From: JBFGSX01 sp041581335
Lineage (GTDB): Archaea > Thermoplasmatota > E2 > JACPAO01 > JAHFTW01
Length of the DNA: 16,150 nucleotides
Direction of reading: 5' to 3'
Assembly: GCA_041581335.1 (NCBI GenBank)
Contig: JBFIDG010000032.1
Location: 1 to 16,150 of the forward strand
Part shown: piece by piece, positions 1-6,016 of the stretch
Numbering within the stretch: position 1 is the stretch's first letter
How the letters are laid out: every line of letters begins with the position of its first letter
Translations under genes and position numbers: made by a program
The notes under the pieces: generated by a model
Seen by the model: the letters and a program-made list of their open reading frames with translations, nothing else
Databases searched by the model: none
Told to the model about the DNA's origin: nothing

Positions 1-609
1 ATGGCCGAGTTTGTGGCATACGACGACGCGTCCGTCTGATTGCGCAGGATCGCTTGCGTCGTGGCCGTCAGAACCACCGGCGGCTTCGTCGCCGTCACTG
101 ATGCCATCGCCGTCGGCGTCGGCCATCGGACGGGCCATCATCAGGAGTCGAAGCGCGCCGAAACTGATGGCCGGCTCCAGGTCCTCGCCTTCGGCGAAGC
201 TCAGACCGGCGAGGGCCCCCGCCACGAAACCAAGGAGCACCACGATGCTGATCGCCACGGCGAAGCTTCGCTTGCCCCGCATCGGGCGGACATCGTCCGC
301 TGCGTCGTGATGCAACAATTGCTGCAGGTAGGCCTGTTCGCGGTCCACTGCGGCCGCATCGTTGCCGAAGCGGTCCATGATCATGACCATCTCGGGCAAC
401 AAGCGCTCGTGGCCGATGTTACGGCCACGGCCGGGGATCCCGAGAGCATGATGGGCGTCTGCCGCGGCAGAACCGTAGGGCTGTGCCGGCGCGGCCTCAT
501 CAGAGGTGGAAACGGCTATTTCGCGGTCCGAATCAGGCTCGGCAGCAGCGTCGGGGGCCCAGGGGCCGCGGACAGGGGGCTGCTTTTCGGGGGCCTCTTC
601 GGTTGACAT
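1..609 (-). CDS. Membrane-anchored surface protein with Asp-rich extracellular segment, C-terminus cut off by the window
   Basis: This minus-strand frame opens at the ATG whose complement is at 607-609 and runs open to base 1, giving 203 residues with no stop, so the 3' end lies outside the window. Residues 1-114 are Ala/Pro/Glu-rich and probably cytoplasmic. Residues about 115-138 (FAVAISIVVLLGFVAGALAG) form one membrane helix preceded by RGKR. The outside part carries ADADGDGISDGDE (163-175), which resembles the calcium-binding Asp-rich repeats of thrombospondin type 3 and similar proteins. It is followed by VVVCHK at 195-200, like the V.VCHKPG motif often seen after such repeats in secreted proteins. 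The specific function is not recognised; a surface or adhesion role is inference. The overlapping plus-strand open frames are GC-driven shadows. Confidence 0.75.
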   Translation of the reverse strand, partial: MSTEEAPEKQPPVRGPWAPDAAAEPDSDREIAVSTSDEAAPAQPYGSAAADAHHALGIPGRGRNIGHERLLPEMVMIMDRFGNDAAAVDREQAYLQQLLHHDAADDVRPMRGKRSFAVAISIVVLLGFVAGALAGLSFAEGEDLEPAISFGALRLLMMARPMADADGDGISDGDEAAGGSDGHDASDPAQSDGRVVVCHKLGH

Positions 610-766
610 CGACCGCGCGCTCAAACAGAACTCGCCCGGCATAGTAGGTGAACTGCCGGGTACAGACCAAAAGGCGCGCGACCCCGTTGCGGCCCGGGGG
701 CCTCGGGGAGTCTGCAAAGGGAGACAAGAGGGAAAAGGGGCTTGCGGGGCGTCCCTCGCGCTTGCT
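610..766. other. Intergenic region: candidate terminator tract and promoter with inverted repeat
   Basis: This gap lies between two minus-strand genes. On the minus strand, 744-715 is a pyrimidine-rich run (CCCCTTTTCCCTCTTGTCTC and onward) just after the desaturase stop. Archaeal termination favours such U-rich RNA, so it is a plausible terminator. Closer to the downstream gene, a TATA-like CTACTATG (complement of 640-647) lies about 33 bases before its ATG. It is embedded in the inverted repeat CCCGGCA/TGCCGGG (635-641 and 654-660). No further gene is seen. Confidence 0.4.
635..660. promoter_or_regulatory. Inverted repeat around a TATA-like box upstream of the first gene
   Basis: The arms CCCGGCA (635-641) and TGCCGGG (654-660) are perfectly complementary over 7 bp and separated by 12 bases. 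The TATA-like element of the minus-strand gene sits at the inner edge of one arm. A dyad there is the usual geometry of an operator that blocks TBP or RNA polymerase, but it could also form an RNA hairpin if transcription starts upstream. No regulator can be assigned. Confidence 0.35.
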
Positions 767-1702
<936 letters not shown>

Positions 1703-1705
<3 letters not shown>

Positions 1706-1753
1706 AAGGCGCACAGTGGAAGAGCCAGCGGTAGGTATCCTGGAGGACCCTTA
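1703..1753. promoter_or_regulatory. Overlapping divergent promoters of desaturase and HxlR-type regulator
   Basis: The region between the two start codons is under 50 bases. A TATA-like sequence for the minus strand (GATACCTACC, complement of about 1730-1739) sits about 30 bases before the desaturase ATG. For the plus strand, CATAAGG at 1703-1709 could be a box, and GGAGG at 1742-1746 is a clear Shine-Dalgarno seven bases before the regulator's GTG at 1754. The plus-strand box would overlap the desaturase start codon, so the two promoters probably compete or share an operator. Confidence 0.45.
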
Positions 1754-2275
1754 GTGTCCAAAACGGAAGCACGGGCTGACGCCCCTCCTGGGAAACCGCC
1801 CAAGCCCGATATGATCGAACGGCTCGATCAATTTCTCGACGAGCAGGCCGAGGGGCACCGCAAGGCGATGGAGGAGGTGGTATCGTGGCTTTGGAAGTCG
1901 GGCAACCTCGAATCCGAGATCCACCAGTCCGTCGAATCTATCGGCTCGATCTTCAACAAATGGAGCTTCGAGATCCTGTTCTTGCTGCGTCTGCGCGGCA
2001 AGATGCGTTTCACGCAGATCAAGGAGGAACTGGGCAGTGTGGCTCCTCAATCGATCCCGAACAAGGTCAAGGACCTGGCGGGCGTGGGCAGCCGGACGCT
2101 GAGCCAGCGCTTGAAAGACCTGGAAGGCCAGGGGCTCATCCTGCGCGAGATGTTCGCGGAGGTCCCGTTGCGCGTCGAGTATTCTCTGACGGCCAAAGGC
2201 ATGCGGTTCGGCGATCTGATGATGCCGGTCATCGCACACTTGCGGATCTGGGATCTGCGCCACGCCGAAGCCTGA
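1754..2275 (+). CDS. HxlR-family winged helix-turn-helix transcriptional regulator
   Basis: This 173-residue protein starts at GTG with a strong upstream GGAGG. Residues 1-65 are a polar, helical N-terminal extension (DQFLDEQAEGHRKAMEEV) not typical of minimal HxlR proteins. The HxlR domain begins at KWSFEILFLLRLRGKMRFTQ (69-88). The recognition helix and wing show the family hallmarks SRTLSQRLKDLEGQGL (113-128) and EVPLRVEYSLTAKG (136-149). About 18 residues (VAPQSIPNKVKDLAGV) lie between helix 2 and the recognition helix, longer than usual. HxlR proteins are small DNA-binding activators or repressors that often respond to electrophiles, redox state or small ligands. The divergent arrangement makes the desaturase gene the obvious target, by inference. 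The protein has no Cys, so a Cys-based redox switch is unlikely. Confidence 0.85.
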   Translation: MSKTEARADAPPGKPPKPDMIERLDQFLDEQAEGHRKAMEEVVSWLWKSGNLESEIHQSVESIGSIFNKWSFEILFLLRLRGKMRFTQIKEELGSVAPQSIPNKVKDLAGVGSRTLSQRLKDLEGQGLILREMFAEVPLRVEYSLTAKGMRFGDLMMPVIAHLRIWDLRHAEA

Positions 2276-2298
2276 CGTCGGGGGCGGGACGTCGCAGC

Positions 2299-2361
2299 CT
2301 AGCGCCAGGGGCGCTCATCACGGACCGACACCGTCGGCCGGCGCGCGACATGGGGGCTCAT
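2299..2361 (-). CDS. Possible 20-residue microprotein, start overlapping the upstream stop
   Basis: This short minus-strand frame reads MSPHVARRPTVSVRDERPWR. Its ATG overlaps the stop of the preceding 36-residue frame as ATGA, which would allow translational coupling. It is basic (five Arg) and has no recognisable domain. The overlap could be coincidental in GC-rich sequence; only the chain of three small frames in one direction argues for it. Confidence 0.2.
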   Translation of the reverse strand: MSPHVARRPTVSVRDERPWR

Positions 2362-2468
2362 GGGCGCACCCCCGGACCGACAAGGCGCCCGATGCGGGCC
2401 ACTTCGGCCATGCTCAGCTCACGGGGATCGAAGACGGCGACGCAGCCATCATGGGCGTCGTGGAACAT
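2358..2468 (-). CDS. Possible 36-residue small protein following the mini winged-helix gene
   Basis: The frame begins at an ATG three bases after the stop of the 59/63-residue gene and encodes MFHDAHDGCVAVFDPRELSM then AEVARIGRLVGPGVRP. The second half (LSMAEVARIGRLVG) could be an amphipathic helix. Spacing and direction suggest cotranscription with the upstream gene. No family is recognised, and a sequence this short could be a chance frame. Confidence 0.3.
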   Translation of the reverse strand: MFHDAHDGCVAVFDPRELSMAEVARIGRLVGPGVRP

Positions 2469-2471
2469 CGT

Positions 2472-2651
2472 TCAGGACCCCTTCCAGGCGACGGCGTCCG
2501 CAGCCACGGTGACGAGGCCGAACCGTTGCAGGACGGCGAGGTCTTGTTGCAGGTGTCCGGTGTCTTCGTAAAGGCTGCTGAGGGCCTGCATGGGCATGGC
2601 CTTGGGGTGCTGACGTAGGTGGTAGATCAGCTTGGGGTTCGTCTGTTTCAT
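2472..2651 (-). CDS. Small winged-helix-like protein (59 residues)
   Basis: The frame encodes MKQTNPKLIYHLRQHPKAMP followed by MQALSSLYEDTGHLQQDLAV and LQRFGLVTVAADAVAWKGS. The pattern helix (KLIYHLRQHP), helix (MQALSSLYE), longer helix (DTGHLQQDLAVLQRFGL) and short strand (VTVAADAVAWKG) looks like a minimal winged helix-turn-helix, as in small archaeal DNA-binding proteins. Two starts are possible. The ATG at 2663 adds MVTH. The ATG at 2651 is preferred because CTATGCC (complement of 2677-2683) sits about 30 bases upstream, matching the leaderless spacing elsewhere in the window. It is divergent from the SDR gene and heads a run of tiny frames. Target and role are unknown. Confidence 0.5.
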   Translation of the reverse strand: MKQTNPKLIYHLRQHPKAMPMQALSSLYEDTGHLQQDLAVLQRFGLVTVAADAVAWKGS

Positions 2652-2695
2652 GTGGGTCACCATCCGTAGGGGATTGGCATAGCATCGCCCTCCGC

Positions 2696-2706
2696 ATTCT
2701 ATAGAG
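2696..2706. promoter_or_regulatory. TATA-like element TCTATAGA upstream of the SDR gene
   Basis: TTCTATAGAG is the most A/T-rich stretch for kilobases and contains the palindromic core TCTATAGA. On the plus strand its centre is about 28 bases before the ATG at 2730, the spacing of a leaderless archaeal start. Because the core is symmetric it could also serve the minus-strand small gene. Confidence 0.45.
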
Positions 2707-2729
2707 AAACAGGTGAACGGATGGAACGC

Positions 2730-2762
2730 ATGAAAGCTGGTGGCGGCATTGTCGTCGCGTGA
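2730..2762 (+). CDS. Possible leaderless 10-residue leader peptide coupled to the SDR gene
   Basis: The frame reads MKAGGGIVVA and stops at TGA 2760-2762. The stop overlaps the GTG start of the SDR gene (2759-2761) as GTGA. A second in-frame ATG at 2721 would make it 13 residues. The TATA-like element at 2696-2706 is placed so that transcription would begin at or near this ATG rather than at the GTG. Translation reaching the GTG through the leader would explain how an otherwise poorly placed GTG is used. Evidence is positional only. Confidence 0.3.
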   Translation: MKAGGGIVVA

Positions 2763-3721
2763 AGGTGTTCGTGACCGGGGCCACGGGGTTCATCGGCGGC
2801 CACGTGGCGCGCCAACTGCTGGCCCGCGGCGATGACGTCGTGGCGCTGGTCCGGGACCCCCGCCGGGCCGGGGCCCTGGAAGATCTTGGCGCCACGTTGG
2901 TCCAAGGCGACATCACAGACGAGGCGAGCCTTCGGATGGAGGACTGCGACGCGGTGATGCACCTGGCGGCCTGGTATGACGTCGGGAAGCGCAACCCGCA
3001 AGCGGCCCTGGTGAACGTCGAAGGGACGCGCAACGTGCTGCGCCAGATGTTCCATGCGGGCCTGCCCGGCGTCTACGTCAGTACGGTCGCCGTGCACTCG
3101 GACACAAGAGGCGTCGCCGTGGACGAATCCCACGTCCACCAGGGCCGGTTCCTGTCATTGTACGACGAGACGAAGTGGCGCGCCCACCATGAGGTCGCCG
3201 TGCCAGCCATCGCAGACGGCCTTGAGCTGGTGATCGCGCAACCTGGCGTCGTCTACGGCCCGGGCGACCACAGCCCCATGGGCGACGTCCTGCGCGCCTA
3301 CCTGGCGCGCTCTCTGCCGGTGGTGCCCCGGGACGCAGCCCACTGCTGGGCGCACGTAGAAGACACCGCGGCGGGACTGATCGCTTGTCTCGACCGCGGA
3401 CGCGCGGGCCAAGCATACCATCTGGCCGGCCCCACCCATCGACTGGCAGACGTGTTGGCCATGGCACAGGAGATCACGGGCATCCCCGCCCCGCGCCAGG
3501 TCGGCCGTGTCTTGTTGCGCACCGCCGCGGCCCTGCTGCGGATCCCCGACCTGGTCTTCGATCTTCCCAAGACCTACGACCCAGAGACGCTCCGCGTCGC
3601 CCCGGCGACCTACTTGGCGGATGCGAGCAAGGCCCGCGATGAACTGGGGTGGGATCCCCGACCGCTGCGCGAAGGGCTGCGCGATACCTTGGCCTACGAG
3701 CAGGACCGGCTGCTGCGTTGA
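2759..3721 (+). CDS. NAD(P)-dependent epimerase/reductase, extended SDR family (dihydroflavonol-reductase-like)
   Basis: This 320-residue protein has the N-terminal Rossmann motif GATGFIGG (7-14), an aspartate after the second strand region (GDITD, 51-55) and HLAAWYDVG (69-77). NVEGTRNVL follows at 87-95. The catalytic elements are VSTVAV (108-113) and YDETK (136-140, the YxxxK motif). QPGVVYGPGD is the usual substrate-side segment, and the C-terminal part (HVEDTAAGLIACLDRGRAGQ then AYHLAG) matches dihydroflavonol 4-reductase/HpnA-like members. Such enzymes oxidise, reduce or epimerise sugar nucleotides or hydroxy-ketones in the cytosol. The precise substrate cannot be read from sequence. GTG at 2759 is the only start that keeps the full Rossmann strand. 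Gene neighbours give no pathway. Confidence 0.88.
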   Translation: MKVFVTGATGFIGGHVARQLLARGDDVVALVRDPRRAGALEDLGATLVQGDITDEASLRMEDCDAVMHLAAWYDVGKRNPQAALVNVEGTRNVLRQMFHAGLPGVYVSTVAVHSDTRGVAVDESHVHQGRFLSLYDETKWRAHHEVAVPAIADGLELVIAQPGVVYGPGDHSPMGDVLRAYLARSLPVVPRDAAHCWAHVEDTAAGLIACLDRGRAGQAYHLAGPTHRLADVLAMAQEITGIPAPRQVGRVLLRTAAALLRIPDLVFDLPKTYDPETLRVAPATYLADASKARDELGWDPRPLREGLRDTLAYEQDRLLR

Positions 3722-3768
3722 ACCAGTCCGGGAAGGGTTTTGCCACGCGACGCGCATCCCCATCCAGG

Positions 3769-4158
3769 ATGCGTGAAGAGGATCTCGAGGCGTTCACCCA
3801 AGTGGCGCTGTTCCTGGCAGAGGTCGACGGCGGGGGTCCCGGCGACAGCGAGCTGCGGGTCATCCTCGGCGTCGTCGCCAAATTGGGCGCCGACCATGGC
3901 ATGCAGTCCGGGGCCGCTACACGCATCGCCGTCGCCGCCGCCAAGGCGTACGTGCGCCAGCAACCCCCACCATCGCTTGGCCAGCGCACGGCGGCCTTCG
4001 AAGCATGCGTCGAGCACCTTCAGGTCAACGTCGACACAGAAGCCCTACCGCGCCTGTACCGGGAACTGGTCCAGGTCGCTGCTTCCGACGGCGACATGGG
4101 CGCCGCCGAGCGTGCGATCCTGGCCGAACTGCGCCTGCGATGGGCGCTTCTGGCTTGA
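3769..4158 (+). CDS. TerB-like (tellurite-resistance B-type) domain protein
   Basis: This 129-residue, all-helical protein starts at ATG 3769, about 29 bases after GGGTTTTG (3735-3742), a plausible leaderless promoter. Two halves resemble the internal repeat of TerB/DUF533-like proteins: LFLAEVDGGGPGDSELRVIL (14-33) and VQVAASDGDMGAAERAIL (101-118). The acidic helix-turn AASDGDMGAAER is the most typical TerB-like signature. TerB-like domains are cytosolic or membrane-associated helical bundles tied to stress or metal responses, often of unknown molecular function. There are no other ter genes here, so tellurite resistance should not be assumed. Its stop (4156-4158) directly abuts the stop of the convergent phosphatase gene. 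Confidence 0.6.
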   Translation: MREEDLEAFTQVALFLAEVDGGGPGDSELRVILGVVAKLGADHGMQSGAATRIAVAAAKAYVRQQPPPSLGQRTAAFEACVEHLQVNVDTEALPRLYRELVQVAASDGDMGAAERAILAELRLRWALLA

Positions 4159-4761
4159 TCAGACCAAGTGGGACGTGTCGTTGAGCCGGTGCATGTGCGG
4201 GCGTTCACCCAGCGTCACGTGGGTGATGGCGGCGTTGCTCTGGCCGTAGTCCCGCATGCGGGCCAACGGCTGCCCCATGAGCGATGCGAGCAGGACGCGG
4301 TTGAGGCGCCCGTGGGCGATGATGGCCGTGCTTCCGGGCAGTCGTCCCAGGGATGCCAGCAGGCCGCGGACGCGGTGTTGGACCAAGAGGGGGGACTCCC
4401 CACCTGGAAGGGCCCTGTCAGTGAACCCCATCGACCAGGTCTCGTCGTATTCTGTCAGGACCGGCAACCCCTCTTCGACGCGGCGGCCGCACAGGTCGCC
4501 GAAGTCCATCTCATACAATTCCGGGACGACCTGCAAGGCCATTCCTCCCAGGGCATCGGCCAAGGGGGCCGCCGTCTGTCGGGCACGCAACATGGGGGAC
4601 ACATACAGGCGCTCGACAGGGGTCTGGCTGAACGCCATGGCCAATTGCTCCGCCTGGCGGTGACCCGTGTCCGACAACTCGCTGTCGATGCGAGGCCCTT
4701 GGATGATGCCGTCCCGATTGCACACGGTCTCGCCGTGCCGAATGACGTAGACGTCGCCCAC
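4159..4761 (-). CDS. Histidine phosphatase superfamily protein (phosphoglycerate-mutase-like)
   Basis: This 200-residue branch-1 histidine phosphatase has the phospho-His motif VIRHGET (6-12, catalytic His9), an Asn at 15, and SPMLRARQT (55-63) with the second phosphate-binding Arg. A Glu lies in ELYEMDFGD (81-89), and the second catalytic His is in IIAHGRLNR (147-155). This matches the cofactor-dependent PGM/CobC/broad-specificity phosphatase layout. Family members remove phosphate from small metabolites such as alpha-ribazole-5-phosphate, fructose bisphosphate or nucleotides; the substrate cannot be assigned. The start is GTG at 4761, with CTAAAGCC (complement of 4783-4790) about 26 bases upstream, consistent with a leaderless transcript. 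It ends with a TGA touching the TerB-like gene's TGA (palindrome TGATCA). Confidence 0.88.
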   Translation of the reverse strand: MGDVYVIRHGETVCNRDGIIQGPRIDSELSDTGHRQAEQLAMAFSQTPVERLYVSPMLRARQTAAPLADALGGMALQVVPELYEMDFGDLCGRRVEEGLPVLTEYDETWSMGFTDRALPGGESPLLVQHRVRGLLASLGRLPGSTAIIAHGRLNRVLLASLMGQPLARMRDYGQSNAAITHVTLGERPHMHRLNDTSHLV

Positions 4762-4783
4762 AGGCCCTATTCGGCTTTGGCGG

Positions 4784-4823
4784 GCTTTAGGACTTGCGTT
4801 GGAGGCCGGGAGGCGTTAATACG
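4784..4823. promoter_or_regulatory. Divergent TATA-like boxes for phosphatase (-) and METTL5-like methylase (+)
   Basis: Two archaeal TATA-like elements lie back to back. CTTTAG at 4785-4790 reads CTAAAG on the minus strand, centred about 26 bases before the GTG at 4761. GTTAATAC at 4815-4822 is centred about 26 bases before the ATG at 4844. Both spacings fit leaderless transcription from a compact 82-base divergent region. Confidence 0.55.
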
Positions 4824-4843
4824 GGCAAAGGGTCGCTGCGCCC

Positions 4844-5449
4844 ATGCGTAAGGCGGACCTGGAACGCGCCCTGTCGGCGGTCCCTGATTTTGAGCGTCCG
4901 CATGCGCGCCTCGAACAATACCGGACGCCGGCGACCATCGCGGCAGATCTCTTGTGGGAGGCCAAAGAAGAGGGGCACATCACGGACCGGCACGTGCTGG
5001 ACCTTGGTTGCGGCACGGGCATCTTCTGCCTCGGCGCCAGGCTCTTGGGTGCCGCGAGCGTGACGGGCGTGGATGTGGACGCTGATGCATTGGCCGTCGC
5101 ACGCCGCATCGACGGCGTCATGTTCGTCGAGTCCGACATCGAGACCTGGCAGCCGACGCGCGGCTACGACACCGTCGTGATGAATCCGCCCTTCGGCGCC
5201 CAGACCAAGGGTGCAGACCGTCCGTTCTACGAGGCCTGCGCCCGGGCATTGCGGCCCACGGGTGGCTCGGCGTGGTTCTTGGCGCAACCCAAGACCGAAC
5301 GCTGGCTGGGTAAGGAGGCCAACCGCCTCGGCGCCAGGCTGGACAAGATCTTGACGTGGCCCTACCCCATCGAGGCCCGCTTCTCGTTCCATGACCGCGC
5401 GGTCTCCACGATCGATGTGGCCTGCTACGAGATGGCGTTCGGCAAGTGA
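4844..5449 (+). CDS. METTL5/COG2263-type RNA N6-adenine methyltransferase
   Basis: This 201-residue SAM-dependent Rossmann methylase has LEQYRTPA (23-30), then motif I DLGCGTG (53-59). TGVDVDADA (74-82) is the acidic SAM-ribose-binding strand, and motif IV is NPPFG (114-118), followed by ADRPF. NPPF marks amino-methylation of adenine, and LEQY.TPA before motif I is diagnostic for the archaeal and eukaryotic METTL5-like group. The human member forms m6A in 18S rRNA, and archaeal members are thought to act on rRNA; the exact target here is inference. Length and organisation match the family with no extra domains. A TATA-like TTAATAC about 26 bases upstream supports the ATG at 4844. This gene is one of the best indicators that the window is archaeal. 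Confidence 0.9.
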   Translation: MRKADLERALSAVPDFERPHARLEQYRTPATIAADLLWEAKEEGHITDRHVLDLGCGTGIFCLGARLLGAASVTGVDVDADALAVARRIDGVMFVESDIETWQPTRGYDTVVMNPPFGAQTKGADRPFYEACARALRPTGGSAWFLAQPKTERWLGKEANRLGARLDKILTWPYPIEARFSFHDRAVSTIDVACYEMAFGK

Positions 5450-5450
5450 T

Positions 5451-5487
5451 GCCCGCCAGCCGGGGCCTTGACACGGCCGGCGCGGGC
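5451..5487 (+). terminator. GC-rich hairpin directly after the methylase stop codon
   Basis: Two bases after the TGA, GCCCGC-CA-GCCGG (5451-5463) can pair with CCGGC-GCGGGC (5477-5487). That gives an 11-bp stem with a two-base bulge and a 13-base loop. It has no T-tract, so it is not a classical intrinsic terminator. It may block 3' decay or influence termination between the methylase and the following phosphatase, which has its own ATATGG box near 5510. Confidence 0.35.
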
Positions 5488-5535
5488 GTATCGGCCCAGC
5501 GGTGCAGTGATATGGGTCCCGGCTGATCGCTCACC

Positions 5536-5964
5536 ATGGCGAGGTGGATCGTCATGCGGCATGCCACGGCGGCGCATTCCTCCAGCGCGGGCGACCGGGA
5601 GCGGCCGTTGACCGAAGCGGGCAAGGCCGAGGCGACGGGCATGGGCGCGTGGTTGGCGGCCCGGGGCTGGGTACCTGATCGGATCTATTGCAGTCCGGCC
5701 AAGCGGACGCAAGAGACCATGTCCTACGTCAGCGCCGGCTGGCAGGCGCGACCTCCGGCGACGACCGTGGAACGGCTCTATCTGGCCGAGGCCGGCGACT
5801 ATGATCCTCTGCTCGATGCCGACGGCACGACCATGATCATTGGACACAACCCGACCGTGGATGACTTCGTCCAAAGCCACGCCATGGGCGCGGCCCACAT
5901 GCTGCCGGGCAGTGTCGCGTGCTTCGAGGCGGGGCGTCTGATGTACCTGCAACGCCCCGACTGA
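5536..5964 (+). CDS. SixA-like phosphohistidine phosphatase
   Basis: This 142-residue protein belongs to the histidine phosphatase superfamily with the SixA-type variant RHA in place of RHG (VMRHATAA, 6-13, catalytic His9). It then shows RPLTEAGK (23-30), CSPAKRTQET (52-61) with the conserved Arg, and IIGHNPTVDDF (101-111) with the second catalytic His104. Length and motifs match SixA proteins, which dephosphorylate phosphohistidine on signalling or phosphotransfer proteins. Archaeal members are common but mostly uncharacterised, so the substrate remains open. The ATG at 5536 lies about 25 bases after GATATGG (5509-5515). A hairpin at 5451-5487 separates it from the upstream methylase, suggesting separate transcription. 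Confidence 0.85.
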   Translation: MARWIVMRHATAAHSSSAGDRERPLTEAGKAEATGMGAWLAARGWVPDRIYCSPAKRTQETMSYVSAGWQARPPATTVERLYLAEAGDYDPLLDADGTTMIIGHNPTVDDFVQSHAMGAAHMLPGSVACFEAGRLMYLQRPD

Positions 5965-5983
5965 GCCACTGGCAGGCGAGGAT

Positions 5984-6012
5984 GCCTCCTCGGCCTCGGC
6001 GGGCCCGGAGGC
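5984..6012. terminator. Weak inverted repeat between convergent genes
   Basis: GCCTCC (5984-5989) and GGAGGC (6007-6012) are complementary and surround GGCC/GGGCC segments in the 52-base gap between two convergent genes. It may act as a bidirectional 3' hairpin, but it lacks T-runs and such pairings are common at this GC content. Confidence 0.2.
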
Positions 6013-6016
6013 GAGC

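Noticed and set aside
1706..1714. GTG start three codons upstream of the chosen desaturase ATG
   Set aside because: The TATA-like box is only about 21 bases from the GTG but about 30 from the ATG; the ATG is the better start, though the GTG cannot be excluded.
1885..2571. Plus-strand frame overlapping the HxlR-type regulator and extending past it
   Set aside because: It is out of frame with the recognisable winged-helix protein, and its Arg/Gly/Pro-rich translation looks like a shadow.
3769..4158. Tellurite resistance as a function for the TerB-like protein
   Set aside because: Only a TerB-like fold signature is visible and no other ter genes are present, so a resistance role is not supported.
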